NCBI GenBank assembly: GCA_916613615.1
Contig: OU744736.1
Location: forward strand, 10,427,724 to 10,491,723
Reading direction: 5' to 3'
DNA length: 64,000 nucleotides
Origin: Steromphala cineraria
Lineage: Eukaryota > Mollusca > Gastropoda > Trochida > Trochidae
The notes beneath the pieces are model-generated. The model was not told the origin of the DNA. It made no database searches and saw only the letters and a program-made list of their open reading frames with translations. Positions 23,001 to 35,000 of the stretch are shown here, piece after piece. How positions within the stretch are numbered: the first letter of the stretch is position 1; every line of letters begins with the position of its first letter. The position numbers and the translations under genes were made by a program.

Positions 23001-26000
23001 AAGCAATATAACGGTAATAGGTATAAACAGGTGCTTGATGAACGCTGTTATATGGTCATTAACATCCCCAGCACATTAAGTTTTCATAAATATTTTCCTG
23101 TAACATGGGCAGCAACTCTGTAATACGAATTGCATACATCTCATTTTCAAACTCCATGAAGGTATTGATACCATGAAGATACACTGCAAGTTTGGTTAAC
23201 CAATCTTAAATAGTTTCTGAGAAAATGTGTCCCCTTTGATAACATCCTCAAACAGATACAGAACAAGCGCAATTACTCTGTAAAAAATAATTTTGCGGTT
23301 CTGATTTTGATGTCGATTTTCGAACAAAATCAAGGTATTGATACCATGAAGACACACAGCAAGTTTGGTTAACCTATCTTAAATAGTTTCCCCTTTGACA
23401 ACACCCTCAAATAGAGTTTAAAAAAAGGAACAAGGACAATAACTCTGGAAATATTAATTTTGCGGTTCTGATTTTTTAACTTGATCAAGGTATTGATACC
23501 CTGAAGATATACAGCAAATGTGGTTATGCTTTCTAAAATAGTTTCTGAGAAAAGCTGTCCCCTTTCACTTGGAAGGACGGAGGGACGTATGGACAAAGCT
23601 CAAAACCTATATCCCCTTTCCACTTTGTGGCGGGGGATAACATGAAGCAGCACTTACATAATGGGCAAAAACAGGTGCTTGGTATCTGCTGCTCCAGACG
23701 CTCTTCGTGATATCTTCTGCGTGATGTGTTTTCATGTCTCCGATGGTTAGTTTCCGCCGCACACTCATGTAGTCACACGTCCCGTTGATCTTTGCTAAGT
23801 CGCACTTACTTACGGAAAGTTTACCGAGCTGAAAGATAAGACAGTTGTCTTCATTCGCCATTAAAAAATATCATTGCCTCCAAAGCTAAACAACTTTCCT
23901 TATTCAATTGACATACAATCTTTTTTGAGTGAGCATAAATTTTTCATAAAAAATAGAGCCATGGGCTCTGTAGCTCATCAGACTTTTGATAGAAATAGGT
24001 TTTTGAGGTTTTGACCACTGTGACCTCATTTGGGCTCATGGGGTAACCAAGTCTACAATTTAGAATCTTCATTGGCCAAGTCTACACACAACTTTTCAGA
24101 TCTCTAGACCTTTTTGAACTGGATGTGAAGATGAAATTAGGTTCTTAAGGTTGTGACCCCTGTGACCTCATTTGGGGTCATGCATTGGATCACAAAATTT
24201 ACAATTCAGAATCCCCACTGACCAAGGAGTCTACAGACAACTTTTCAGCTCTCTAGACCTTGTGGAGAAGAAGATGAAAATAGATTTTTAAGGTTTTGAC
24301 CCCTGTGACCCCATTTGGGTTCGAGGGGTCACCAAACCTAAAATATAGAATCCTCATTGGCCAAGGAGTCTACACACAACTTTTCAGTTCTCTAGACCTT
24401 TCTAGATCTAACCACATACCAAGTTTCGTTAAAAAATATTGAACGGTTTTGGAGATATGGTCCGGAAACGAAAGCGTTACGGAATTACGGAATTACGGAA
24501 CCACGGATCCACGGAACCACGGACGGGACTGAAAACCTTATGTCTCCCGCAAAGCTTTGCGGGGGACATAATAATTATAGGGTCCACTCCGAGATTTGAA
24601 CCTCTGTGGGTTCTTCCCCCCTGTTCGAGGTTGCACCAGTGGAAGGATACGAATGCGGAGGAGATGCATGAAAGTATTCATAGCAATGACTATCGCCATG
24701 TCCTTAGTTGTACAGAGAAACTTTTCAGAGTATTGGACTACCAGTGATGTGACGTTGACGCCTTTCTTCCCAAAGTGTATGCCCAGGGACAGGTTTTGGC
24801 TCTTGCTCACGTACGATCACCTATCTGATAACAGTACAATGCCGGGACGAAACACACCTCAGTTTTCCCCAATAAATAAACTTGGCTTCTTGTATAACCG
24901 CATCATACATTGGTTTTCAAGAGTTTACATACCGCATCAACATATCTCTATTGATGAGGGATTGGTGCCTTGGAAAGGCAACCTCAGATACAAGGTTTAC
25001 AACTCTGACAAACCAAAGAAGTATAGAACAAGTGTTTGTCACTGAGGTGACATAATCCCCCGCTGCAAATTATCAATCAATTATTGGCTGTGACCTCTTA
25101 TCTGTTGTCAGAGGGTCACGAAATCTATAAACTGTGACCTTGAAAATAATTTGAAGGTCACCAAAATCAACTGGGCCCGGCGCCTTCCCAATAAGATGCT
25201 TTGTGTAAATTATGAAGAGAATCCAGTTAATGGTTCTTGAGATATCCTGCTGACAAGCCTAAAATGCAGGTTTCAATGCTGAAATTTTCAAAGACTCGCT
25301 GTGACCTTGAAAATAATGTGAAGGTCACCAAAATCGACTGGACCCGGCGCCTGCCCAATAAGATGCATTGTGTAAGCTATAAAGAGAATCCAGTGAATGG
25401 TTCTTGAGATATCCCGCTGACAAGGGTAAAATGTCAAAGTCTCGTAATGACCTTGAAATGAAGGTCAAGGTCTTCCCCAGGGGAAGCTATATGTAAGATA
25501 TGAAGAGAATCAGGTCAACAGTTCTTGAGATATTGCGCTAACAAGGGTAAACATGCAAGTTCACATGTCCAAAAATAGAGCCATTGGCTCTGTAGCTCAT
25601 CAGGCTGTATATTTGATTTTGCTTTAGGGTGTGGCCAATGTGTTTCCCCCCCTAGTAGGGGCTACAGGGTCACAAAAGCTACAATTTACAATCCTCACTA
25701 GTCAAGGAGTCTGTACACAAAGTTTCAACTTTCTAGGCCTTATTGTTCTGGAGAAGAAGATGAAAAGATGTTTAAGGGCTTGTCCCCTGTGGCCCTTATT
25801 AGGGGTCACAGGGCCACCAAAGCTACAATTTACAATCCTCACTAGTCAAGGAGTCTGTACACAAAGTTTCAGCTTTCTAGGCCTTATTGTTCTGGAGAAG
25901 AAGATGAAAAGATGTTTAAGGGCTTGTCCCCTGTGGCCCTTATTAGGGGTCACAGGGCCACCAAAGCTACAATTTACAATCCTCACTAGTCAAGGAGTCT

Positions 26001-29000
26001 GTACACAAAGTTTCAGCTTTCTAGGCCTTATGGTTCTGGAGAAGAAGATGAAAAGATGTTTAAGGGCTTGGCCCCTGTGGCCCTTATTAGGGGTCACAGG
26101 GCCACCAAAGCTACAATTTTTAATCCTCAATAGTCAAGGAGTCTGTACACAAAGTTTCAGCTTTCTAGGCCTTATTGTTCTGGAGAAGAAGATGAAATTA
26201 GGTTTTTAGGGTGTGGCCCCTGTGGCCCTTATTAGGGGTCACAGGGCCACCAAAGCTACAATTTACAATCCTCACTAGTCAAGGAGTCTGTACACCAAGT
26301 TTAAGTTTTCTAAGCCTTATGGTTCTGGAGAAGAAGTCGAAATTTCACAAAGTTTACGGACGGACGGGTGGACGGAAGGACGGACGGATGGACGGACAGA
26401 CGGACGGACGGACGCCGGACACCATACCATGCCATAAGCCCATCGGGCCTTACAGGCCAGACATCGCCAGACAGAATACGGGGAGGTGGGTGGCCGTACC
26501 CCAAGGAGGATCCCCTTCAAAGAATCTGAAACCTCTACAGGTTTGTTCGATTCTTTTTCAGAAGGGTATCCTCCTTGGGGTACTTACTGCATAAGAAGAC
26601 TCCCAGAGATAATCTTCGGAAGTGGAATTCTGTCTGCAATAATAAAATAAACCACAAGGAATTAAATCACACTCACCAAGTCACGTGACCTTGTCGCCGT
26701 GCCGACTGTGGAGGACTACCCCTGGGTTATATATCTTACGCCGACAAAACTCGGCAAACATAAAGTTTTTAAACTCAAACGTCCCTCCCCCCCCCCCCCC
26801 CCCCCCCCTTCTTTTTGAAAGAAGCTACTAGGGGATTTTTTAAAAAGGTAACGCTTAACCCAAAGCTAGGATCACCTGAGGATGATTACCACCAGGGTTA
26901 CAAGTGCAAAAACTGTGCGAATAGATTAGTGTTTTAGTACGTTAGTACCCGCTAAAATTCGACACCAAACGAACAATCGGAACTGAGAAAATTAACAATA
27001 TTTTCTGTATATACACATCCTGAAAGCTCAATCAGTTAGAGGGTACACGCCCCCGCCCACTGGAGAGAACCGACTTGCCAAACCGAGCACGCTCGCTGGA
27101 GTGCATGTCAAGTTGGTAATGCTTGATGAACGTGCTCGGCCGGCTCCAAATAGCGGCCGAACAGATCTCTTCAATGGGCAGGGACGCAGCGTAGGCCTTA
27201 GAGGTCGCTACCGCCCTATCCGAGTGAGCCTTCAGCCCCTCAGGGGGTTGAAGCCCCTTACTGACATAACTCAGACAGATGGTGGAAGATGGCTTGGAAG
27301 CAGGATCACCTGCCTTCCCTCTACCATAACAGCAAAAAAGCTGCTTGTCTTTACGATGGTCTTTTGTCCTCTGAACGTATTTCTTCAGTGTCCGGCGCAC
27401 ATCCAAGATGTGCGGCGTCGAAGCCCTTGCCCCCGACGTAGCCGGTTGGAGCAAGGCCGGAAGCTCGATAGGAGCAGACACGTGAAAAGAATGTGCCACC
27501 TTCGGGCGGTATGAGTCTGGCAGTCTAATGCTGACTCTGTCTTTATGGAAGACAGTCAGCTCGGGATCGGAAGACATCGCGTGGATGTCCCCCACCCGCC
27601 TGCCAGACGTAACCGCCACTAAAAAGGCCGCCTTCCAAGTCAACAACTGAAGAGAGGCTTTATCAAGGTCCCGAAAAGACGGACCCGACAACCAATCCAG
27701 TACGTAAGAAAGATCCCAAGTCGGGCTGACCCGCCGCAAAGGCGGACGGATCCTGTCCACACCCGCTAGGAAACGCTGGACCATTGGATGGCTACCGAGA
27801 ACGGTGCCGGTGGAGCATCCATTCGTGAGGTGCCAGGATTCGACGCGACAAGGCGTCCGCCCGGACATTGTCCACCCCCGGAAGGTACACTGGAATAACC
27901 TGAATGATGTACCGATCGCACCAGAGCAGGAACTTCACGTGAAGATAAGCGTCCTTGAGATCGATTGACGAGAGCCAATCCCCTGTCTCTACGGCCGCTA
28001 TTACTGACCTCAAGGTCTTCATCTTGAAGGAAGGCACTTGCAACATTTTGTTGAGATGCTTCAGATTCAGGATGGGCCGGAAGCCTCCGTCCTTTTTGGT
28101 GACCAGGAAGTAGGTCGAGTAATACCCGACTCCTTCCTGTCCCTTCGGGACCACTTCGATAGCTGCCTTGTCGAGCAAAGCTACGACCTCGGCTCGAAGA
28201 ACTTCCGCCTTCTCTGGAGAGGACGGCACCGGAGTGCTCCTTACTCTTGTAGAAGAAGGTGGCCCACTCTTCCATAGAGGCAAATGTCCGTCCCTGAGTG
28301 TGGACAGGACCCAGGCATTGGACGTGGCCTTCTCCCATTCCGGAAGGAAATGAGAGAGGCGGCCTCCTACTGGAAGATTCGGAACAAGACAATGGATCCC
28401 CGCAACCGGCGGCACTCTGGCCCCCTGGCGGTTCACCGAGACGCGGTTCGTCGAGGCAGTGTCTATCGTCACTGGCGGCGCTCGGGCCCCCTGACGATTG
28501 ACAGACTCTAGCAGAGAGAGGATGAGGGGCCCTTGTTGGCGCCCCCTCTCCCCCGAAAAGACTGCTGCTGCCCCTTGGGGCGGCGCTGTCCTTTCTGCTT
28601 TTTGCCTCGCTTCCCTGGCTGACCCCTACCTACCCCTCGTGGGATAGAGTTGTTCCACTCGGAGTAGGTTTTGGCCGGTGGTCCAGAAGGGGGGTCGGCC
28701 AGGGGGGACTTCCGTTTGGAGCAAACCTGATCAAGGGCGCCTTTGACGTCCTTGATCCTAGAGAGTTGGTCCGCGGTGTCCTTGATGACCGTGGTTGCAC
28801 CCGGGAACAAGGTTTGACCGAGTTCGAACAGGAGAGCCAACAGTCTCTTTTTGGTAGGTTGTGGCAAAGAAGAGTAGTGATGGAGTCGCGAGCCAGATAA
28901 CCATTCGCTTCAGTCAGCTGCCTCTGGAGAAGAACCTGAGAGCTCTTCCCCTTGCCCTCCGCCAAGGACTCTGCCTGGAGCGAAGCCAGGTAGGCCGAGT

Positions 29001-32000
29001 GCACGGCAACACGCATATGTTGGCCGCCGCCCCGGAACGTTCCTTCGAACGTCCGAAACAGCTACCTCAAGATGGTGTCGCCGGCGCGGAAGGGGGGCAC
29101 GCACATCCGAATCAGAGCTCTGAGAGCCCGATGGAATGGGGGGCGAGATTACCTGTCTCTCTCGCTGCTTTTTTTGCTTACTGGGGGGGTAGCAGCCCTC
29201 ACATCTTCCCCTGCGGCGTGAAGACGCTTGTAGAAGGCCAGGTCAAGCGTCCTTCTCTTCTTGGTTCTGGTCGAGAAGTTCGAGCAGAAGAGCAGCCTGA
29301 GTCGTCGTGATCGTCGACTGCTAGACAGACAATGCACAAGCCGTGCCCGTCTGACTCGGGGATGCGACCCCCGCAGCTGTCACATTTCTTGAATGACTGC
29401 AAGCAATCATAGAAAGAAAAGTTCCAACCGTGTATGCAATTATGTAGATAGAAAGATACATGTGTGCATGACAACAAAAAGAGAGAGGTAGCATCCTACT
29501 CTAAGGCATATAAGTTATGTATAAAAAGCTTCCCAAAGCAAGCATCATAACAAAGCCTGAAAGAAAAAGAACATATAAACAACATGTCTTGCCGACCTAG
29601 AGAAATTAACAACACCCAGTAAGTTCACAAAGGTGAAGAAAAAATCTCAAGGTCTAAGGGAGCTTATTTATTATTATAATAAATACTAGCAAGTGCCAAA
29701 CAAAAACGAAATCTATACGAAAGATTGACTAATCCTCTAGTCGGAAAAGGTCTTTCGAGAAATCGCCATGTTTGTCAATTTTCTCCGCCATTACGCAACA
29801 CGTGGTGCGTACGGTTTTGAAAAATTCTAAGTCACAACGCGAAGGAATGCGAGAAAATGCGGCCTATTCTATTCTATAATGAATAAAGGTCACCATACAT
29901 TCGTTTTATCCTTGTCTTCAGACATTTTCTTTGGTTTTGAAACACTTTACAAAAAATTTTCGAGAGGAAAATAGACGTGGTCCTTCCACCTCGATGACAG
30001 ATTGATAAGAGGCAGGTTTAGAGTTATCTGCCCCTGTCGCTAGGGACGCCGCTAGGGATAGGGCTTCATACAGGGTGGTAACAACAGATAACAAAACACG
30101 TTTTTAACGATGTTTTTTGGTATTTTTATTTTAAAAAATAGTCACAACCTGTCATATAGCAAAAATACAGATTTTATGCAGTAAGTACCCCAAGGAGGAT
30201 ACCCTTCTGAAAAAGAATCAAAGTTCTGCTGTGACCTTGAGAATTATGTCAAGGTCACCAAAATCTAATCAGCCCAAGGTCTTCCCCAGGGGAAGCTATA
30301 TGTATGTATGAAGAGAATCCAGTAAACAGTTCTTGAGATATCGCGCCAACAAGGGTAAAATGACAAAGTGTCCTTGTGACCTTGAAATGAAGGTCAAGGT
30401 CACGGAACCCATTTGGACAATTACTCTCACTGAGGTGAACCTATATGCAAAATATGAGAAGGATGTAGAGAATAGTACTTATGTTATTCCATTTCGTACG
30501 TACGTACGGACATACGGGACGTACGGACGGACGCTGCCGAATACTATATCCCCCGCTTCCCGCTAATCGCGCGGCGGGGGATAATAAAAGCTTACATGTT
30601 GTGCAACTAGCACAATGGATATGTTTGTAAATTAAAACTCTGCACTGGAAGAACCAACAAAGTTGTTTCTTTAGGTGGGAAAACGTATTGGTCACGGATT
30701 TGGTCAAGGATTATTCTGGCAAAGGATATCATGTTTACATGGACAATTTTTATTCATCTGTGACATTGTTCGTAAACTTGTGGGAGTGTTGTTTTGGGGC
30801 GACGGAGATGTTGAGAGGTAGTCGTAAAGGAATTCCCAAGAAAATGAAAAGAAAACAAAAGAATGCAAAGAAGGGTTGCAACAGCACAATCAAGACCTTC
30901 TACTCGTCAGGTATGAGGACAGAAAATCAGTCTTGCTTATGTCCACTGTTTAAGACGCACAAGCTATTGAAACGGGCAAAAAGAACAGGGGGACTGGCGA
31001 ACCACATACAAAACCTTGTATTATCCATGAGTACAATAAGTACATGGGAGGCGTCGACCGAACCGATCAGATGTTGTCGAACATTCCGTTCAAACTGAAA
31101 ACTGTAAAGTTGTGGAAGCGTGTTTGGTTTCATATCCTCGTTGGTCTTTTGAATGCCTACGTTCTGTACAAAGAACTTTCAAAAGATAAAACTTTGAAGA
31201 CAAGCCATCAAGTCAGAAAAGAAATAGTTCAACACATTATAACCTTTGCGGACACAGACAAGGTTGTAAGTCTGCGCAGACGTCCCCGGGGTCGGCCAAG
31301 TACGGGCAACGATAGTATTATACGTCTTCATGATCGTCACTTTCCTTCAAAGATTGAGCCTGTCGGGAGGAAGAAGAATTTATCATGTGCCTGTGTTGTA
31401 CGTGCCAAAGCCAGACGTGAACATCAGCTATGTGCAGCGCAAGCTACCAACCAGCCAGTTCAAAAGATGAAAAGAATAGGAAAAGAATCTTCATTTGAAT
31501 GTGTAGAATGCATTGTCTGTCTGTGTGTAACGCCATGTTTCTGACTATACCACATGTCACGAGATTACTGTAAAGCTTACATCAGGCTTACAGAGAAGGA
31601 TGATGATAATGGACAGGAAGAAGATAATTGAAGAAAGAAGAAAGATGTGGAAGGGTGGACAGTGTACTCTCGACCTAATTAGGTCCCAAAAGTTTGTTCT
31701 TTGCACCAATAAAGATGATTATTGTTATATGCTGTTGTTGGATATCTTGTATAACTATTTCTAAAAATAAATTATTCTTTTTTATGTCGTAAAAGAGACC
31801 GAGAAAGTCAATATGAGCTGTCCGTGGAATGTTCAATTAGAGCCGCATCATGAACCCCAACCCTTCTTTGGCACTATATATCTTTTGGGGTCATGGGGCC
31901 ACAAAATCTACAATTTAGAATCCCCATTGGCCAAGGAGTCTGCACATCAAATTTCAGCTCTCTAGAGTCATTGGTTCTGGAGAAGAAGTTGAAAATGTGA

Positions 32001-35000
32001 AAAGTTTACGGACGGACGGACGCCGGACGCCTTGCCATGCCATAAGCCCATTGGGTCTTTCAGACCTGATGAGCTAAAAAGGCATGTGAGCCTAACAGTG
32101 GCTGGCACCGTACAAGAATATTCAGCCACGGTGCCTTGTAGAGCATATAAAGTATTCAGCGTCGCAAGGGTTAATACACTTACATAATGGTACATCTCAC
32201 AGTGGTAACTGTAGCCATGCCATGGGACCCCCAGGATAATTCTCTTCTCAGGGAGGCCCTGGGCTGCATACTCATCAACACCTGTGGAAATAAATTAAAA
32301 TGATATACGATTAAAAACACGCTATGCTTGAAAACGGTATGAGGATCTATTCCGAAACTGTCAAATAAAGAATTGTTCATCCATAGAATTTCTTTTGTCT
32401 TCCTTATATCACCATCTGTCGCAACAAGACAACTCAATGCCATTTACAGAGTTTGGGGTCAAAATGTCTGGAGGTGAAGGCATAAAAATGAAGGAAGCAA
32501 CTTTGCTCTGGTGTAGATGAAATATTTTCTGAAACCCATGAGGCATTCAAAATAGTTTCTTTGGTAGTGGCACAAAATTTGGCAACATTTTCAGGGGGGA
32601 ATCTGAATTACATCTTGTTATTTCAAATTAGTCAAATCATGTGAGGAGATTCTGTTAATCAATTAGTGATTTTTCATGAGAAGTTCCGAGTCTCACCGAG
32701 AGCAAGATGAGTGAAAGGAACCGAGGCTCTGGCCCTACACGAGTCTGGTTTCTCGATGACGGTGAAACTGGTGGGGTCGATGATAAGGATGTCGCAGGAG
32801 TGGTAGAGATACTCGTCGGTGAAGGTACAGTCGTCCCCATAGCACTGGGGCTTCCACGGGACTACACACGCCATCTGGGGAATACAACATTAAATATCAT
32901 TACTTGTCATATCTACAGTCGTCCCCGTAGCACTGGGGCTTCCACGGGACTACACACGCCATCTGGGGAATACAACATTAAATATCATTACTTGTCATAT
33001 ATACAGTCGTCCCCATAGCACTGGGGCTACCACGGGACTACACACGCCATCTGGGGAATACAACATTAAATATCATTACTTGTCATATCTACAGTCGTCC
33101 CCGTAGCACTGGGGCTTCCATGGGACTACACACGCCATCTGGGGAATACAACATTAAATATCATTACTTGTCATATCTACAGTCGTCCCCATAGCACTGG
33201 GGCTTCCATGGGACTACACCGCCATCTGGGGAATACAACATTAAATATCATTACTTGTCATATCTACAGTCGTCCCCATAGCACTGGGGCTTCCATGCGA
33301 CTACACACGCCATCTGGGGAATACAACATTAAATATCATTACTTGTCATATCTACAGTCGTCCCCATAGCACTGGGGCTACCACGGGACTACACACGCCA
33401 TCTGGGGAATACAACATTAAATATCATTACTTGTCATATCTACAGTCGTCCCCATAGCACTGGGGCTTCCATGGGACTACACACACCATCTGGGGAATAC
33501 AACATTAAATATCATTACTTGACCTATCTACAGTCGTTTTATAGATAACTCTTTTAAAACAAGGGGCGGGATAGCACACTGGTTAGAGCATTCTGCTTTG
33601 CATCAGGTGGTCCGAGGTTCAAATCCCGCCAGGGGCTCAGCAACTTTATCTGCAGTAGAGAACTTCAGTTATACCCCTGGTTTGCTAGTTCCAGCCGATG
33701 CTCGCAGGTTTCACCAAAAATACATAGCCAGAATAGTGTAGCAGGCTTTCTCCCTGCAATAATACTAGCAGCCGCGATATATCCCCTAAGTGGAATATTC
33801 TTGAAAGCGGCGATAAACCCTGAATCTCCTCACCTTTTTTAAACAAATAATAGATAGTAACACTGTTACAATGAATAAATCTATAGACTAATTTTCTTGA
33901 ATATAAAATGGATAATAAGTAATATATTTTAATTTGCAGGGTTTAGTTTATTTCAGCAGTTTTGTACAAAAGATAATGATTTTCATTCAGAAATATTTGA
34001 TTTTGAAAAATTATGTTAATGAGAAACCAGGGATAAGCTTTACAATATGTGGTACCCAATTGTCATCATTGTTAAGATTCTACAGAAAACATCAGGAAAC
34101 AATTTAGTGGCTTAAGGTCAATTGAGTGATTTGATCTTTGGTTGTATGAGTTTTCAGTCTTATCATAGTATTTTGTGAGTAGATATATTCTAAAACTTCC
34201 CCCAGTCGCAGTCATTGAATCAGCTGTTTCAGAGAAAAGGTTTTTAAATATTGCCTCAACATCCTGGATACAAACTCTCCCCATTGGGGTTTCCTCTGCA
34301 CAATAAGAGAGCAGTTCAAAAAGTCGCATATTCTGATAAATAATGTTCAGCCGTATATTACAATGTATAAGGCAAGTTTTTTATACCAGAAATTGAGGGG
34401 TCAAGGAGGGGGGTCGACTTATGTACAAGGTCTATGTTTCAGACACTGAAATTCTGAGGTTGGGTGACGATCTGCCGGCCGAGCGAGACGAACAGACACG
34501 ATTCAAACCGAAAGTTTTGATGTCAACTCATTGCCAAAATAACGAAATAAAATTATGTTTATAATTATTACATAGCTTTAAAGCTTTTAATACTATTTAT
34601 ATTACTAAAAAATAATAATAATTCAATGAAATACAGACAGAAATAGACATACCATAACAGATACCAAACAGTCAACTCCAGTCAAGTCAACTTCGCGAAA
34701 GCACGTTGTTTTACTGTACTTGGAATCTCAATCGTAATTTCTTGACGACAAATAACATTATTAATATTCTTTCGTGCTCATTATCATAATATTTGTAAGT
34801 TTTTCTTTGAATTTTATATACATAAATATTTCAATTAACTGCATGTTGTTTTGGAAAATGTAATATATCGAAAATGTTAAACAAATATTTGAATATTTGG
34901 ACATTTAATATTGTATCAACAATATGTTGTCGTGAATTTATTACAACCACGTTTCAGTTTCATACATCGTTTTCAAATCGACTTGCTGATTGGTTGACTT

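Larger units (their letters stand above)
27032..29477 (-). mobile_element. DIRS-type (tyrosine recombinase) retrotransposon remnant
   Basis: In the minus direction the order is a gag-like region with a C-x2-C...H-x2-C-x2-C zinc motif (29390-29330), a basic gag tail, a truncated reverse transcriptase/RNase H, and an overlapping tyrosine recombinase. This is the order of DIRS elements. The gag is frameshifted and the RT has an internal deletion, so the element is not autonomous. GC is much higher than in the flanks, suggesting a relatively young insertion. It lies in CTBS intron 5. Confidence 0.88.
26549..30219. repeat. perfect 46-bp inverted repeats bracketing the DIRS-like element
   Basis: 26549-26594 and 30174-30219 are exact reverse complements (46 of 46). 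They enclose 3.58 kb that contains the whole degenerate DIRS-type element. No direct target duplication is visible outside. DIRS elements are known to have inverted termini and no TSD, so these may be its ends, but short perfect repeats on a decayed element are odd. Confidence 0.7.

Noticed and set aside
24586..24660. tRNA gene on the minus strand (AGGTTCAAATCT B-box-like)
   Set aside because: No matching A box, acceptor stem or anticodon arm could be formed, and the region overlaps the piggyBac fragment.
25631..26594. Repetitive ORFs on both strands
   Set aside because: They are frames through five tandem repeat units and the GACG tetranucleotide run, not genes.
26588..26633. Candidate extra CTBS exon (TTGCAG...TGCA|GTAAGT, 46 nt, minus strand)
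   Set aside because: Its length is not a multiple of three, whereas exons 5 and 6 join in phase 0. Including it would break the well-conserved exon 6 frame. Its donor lies within the 46-bp inverted repeat.
33563..33640. Functional tRNA gene
   Set aside because: A and B boxes are present but the anticodon arm pairs poorly, and a SINE body follows whose sequence recurs at 56.3 kb.
34072..34329. 85-codon minus-strand ORF between CTBS exons 3 and 4
   Set aside because: Exons 3 and 4 align without a gap to CTBS, so no exon is missing. The ORF matches no family I know and abuts a transposon end.
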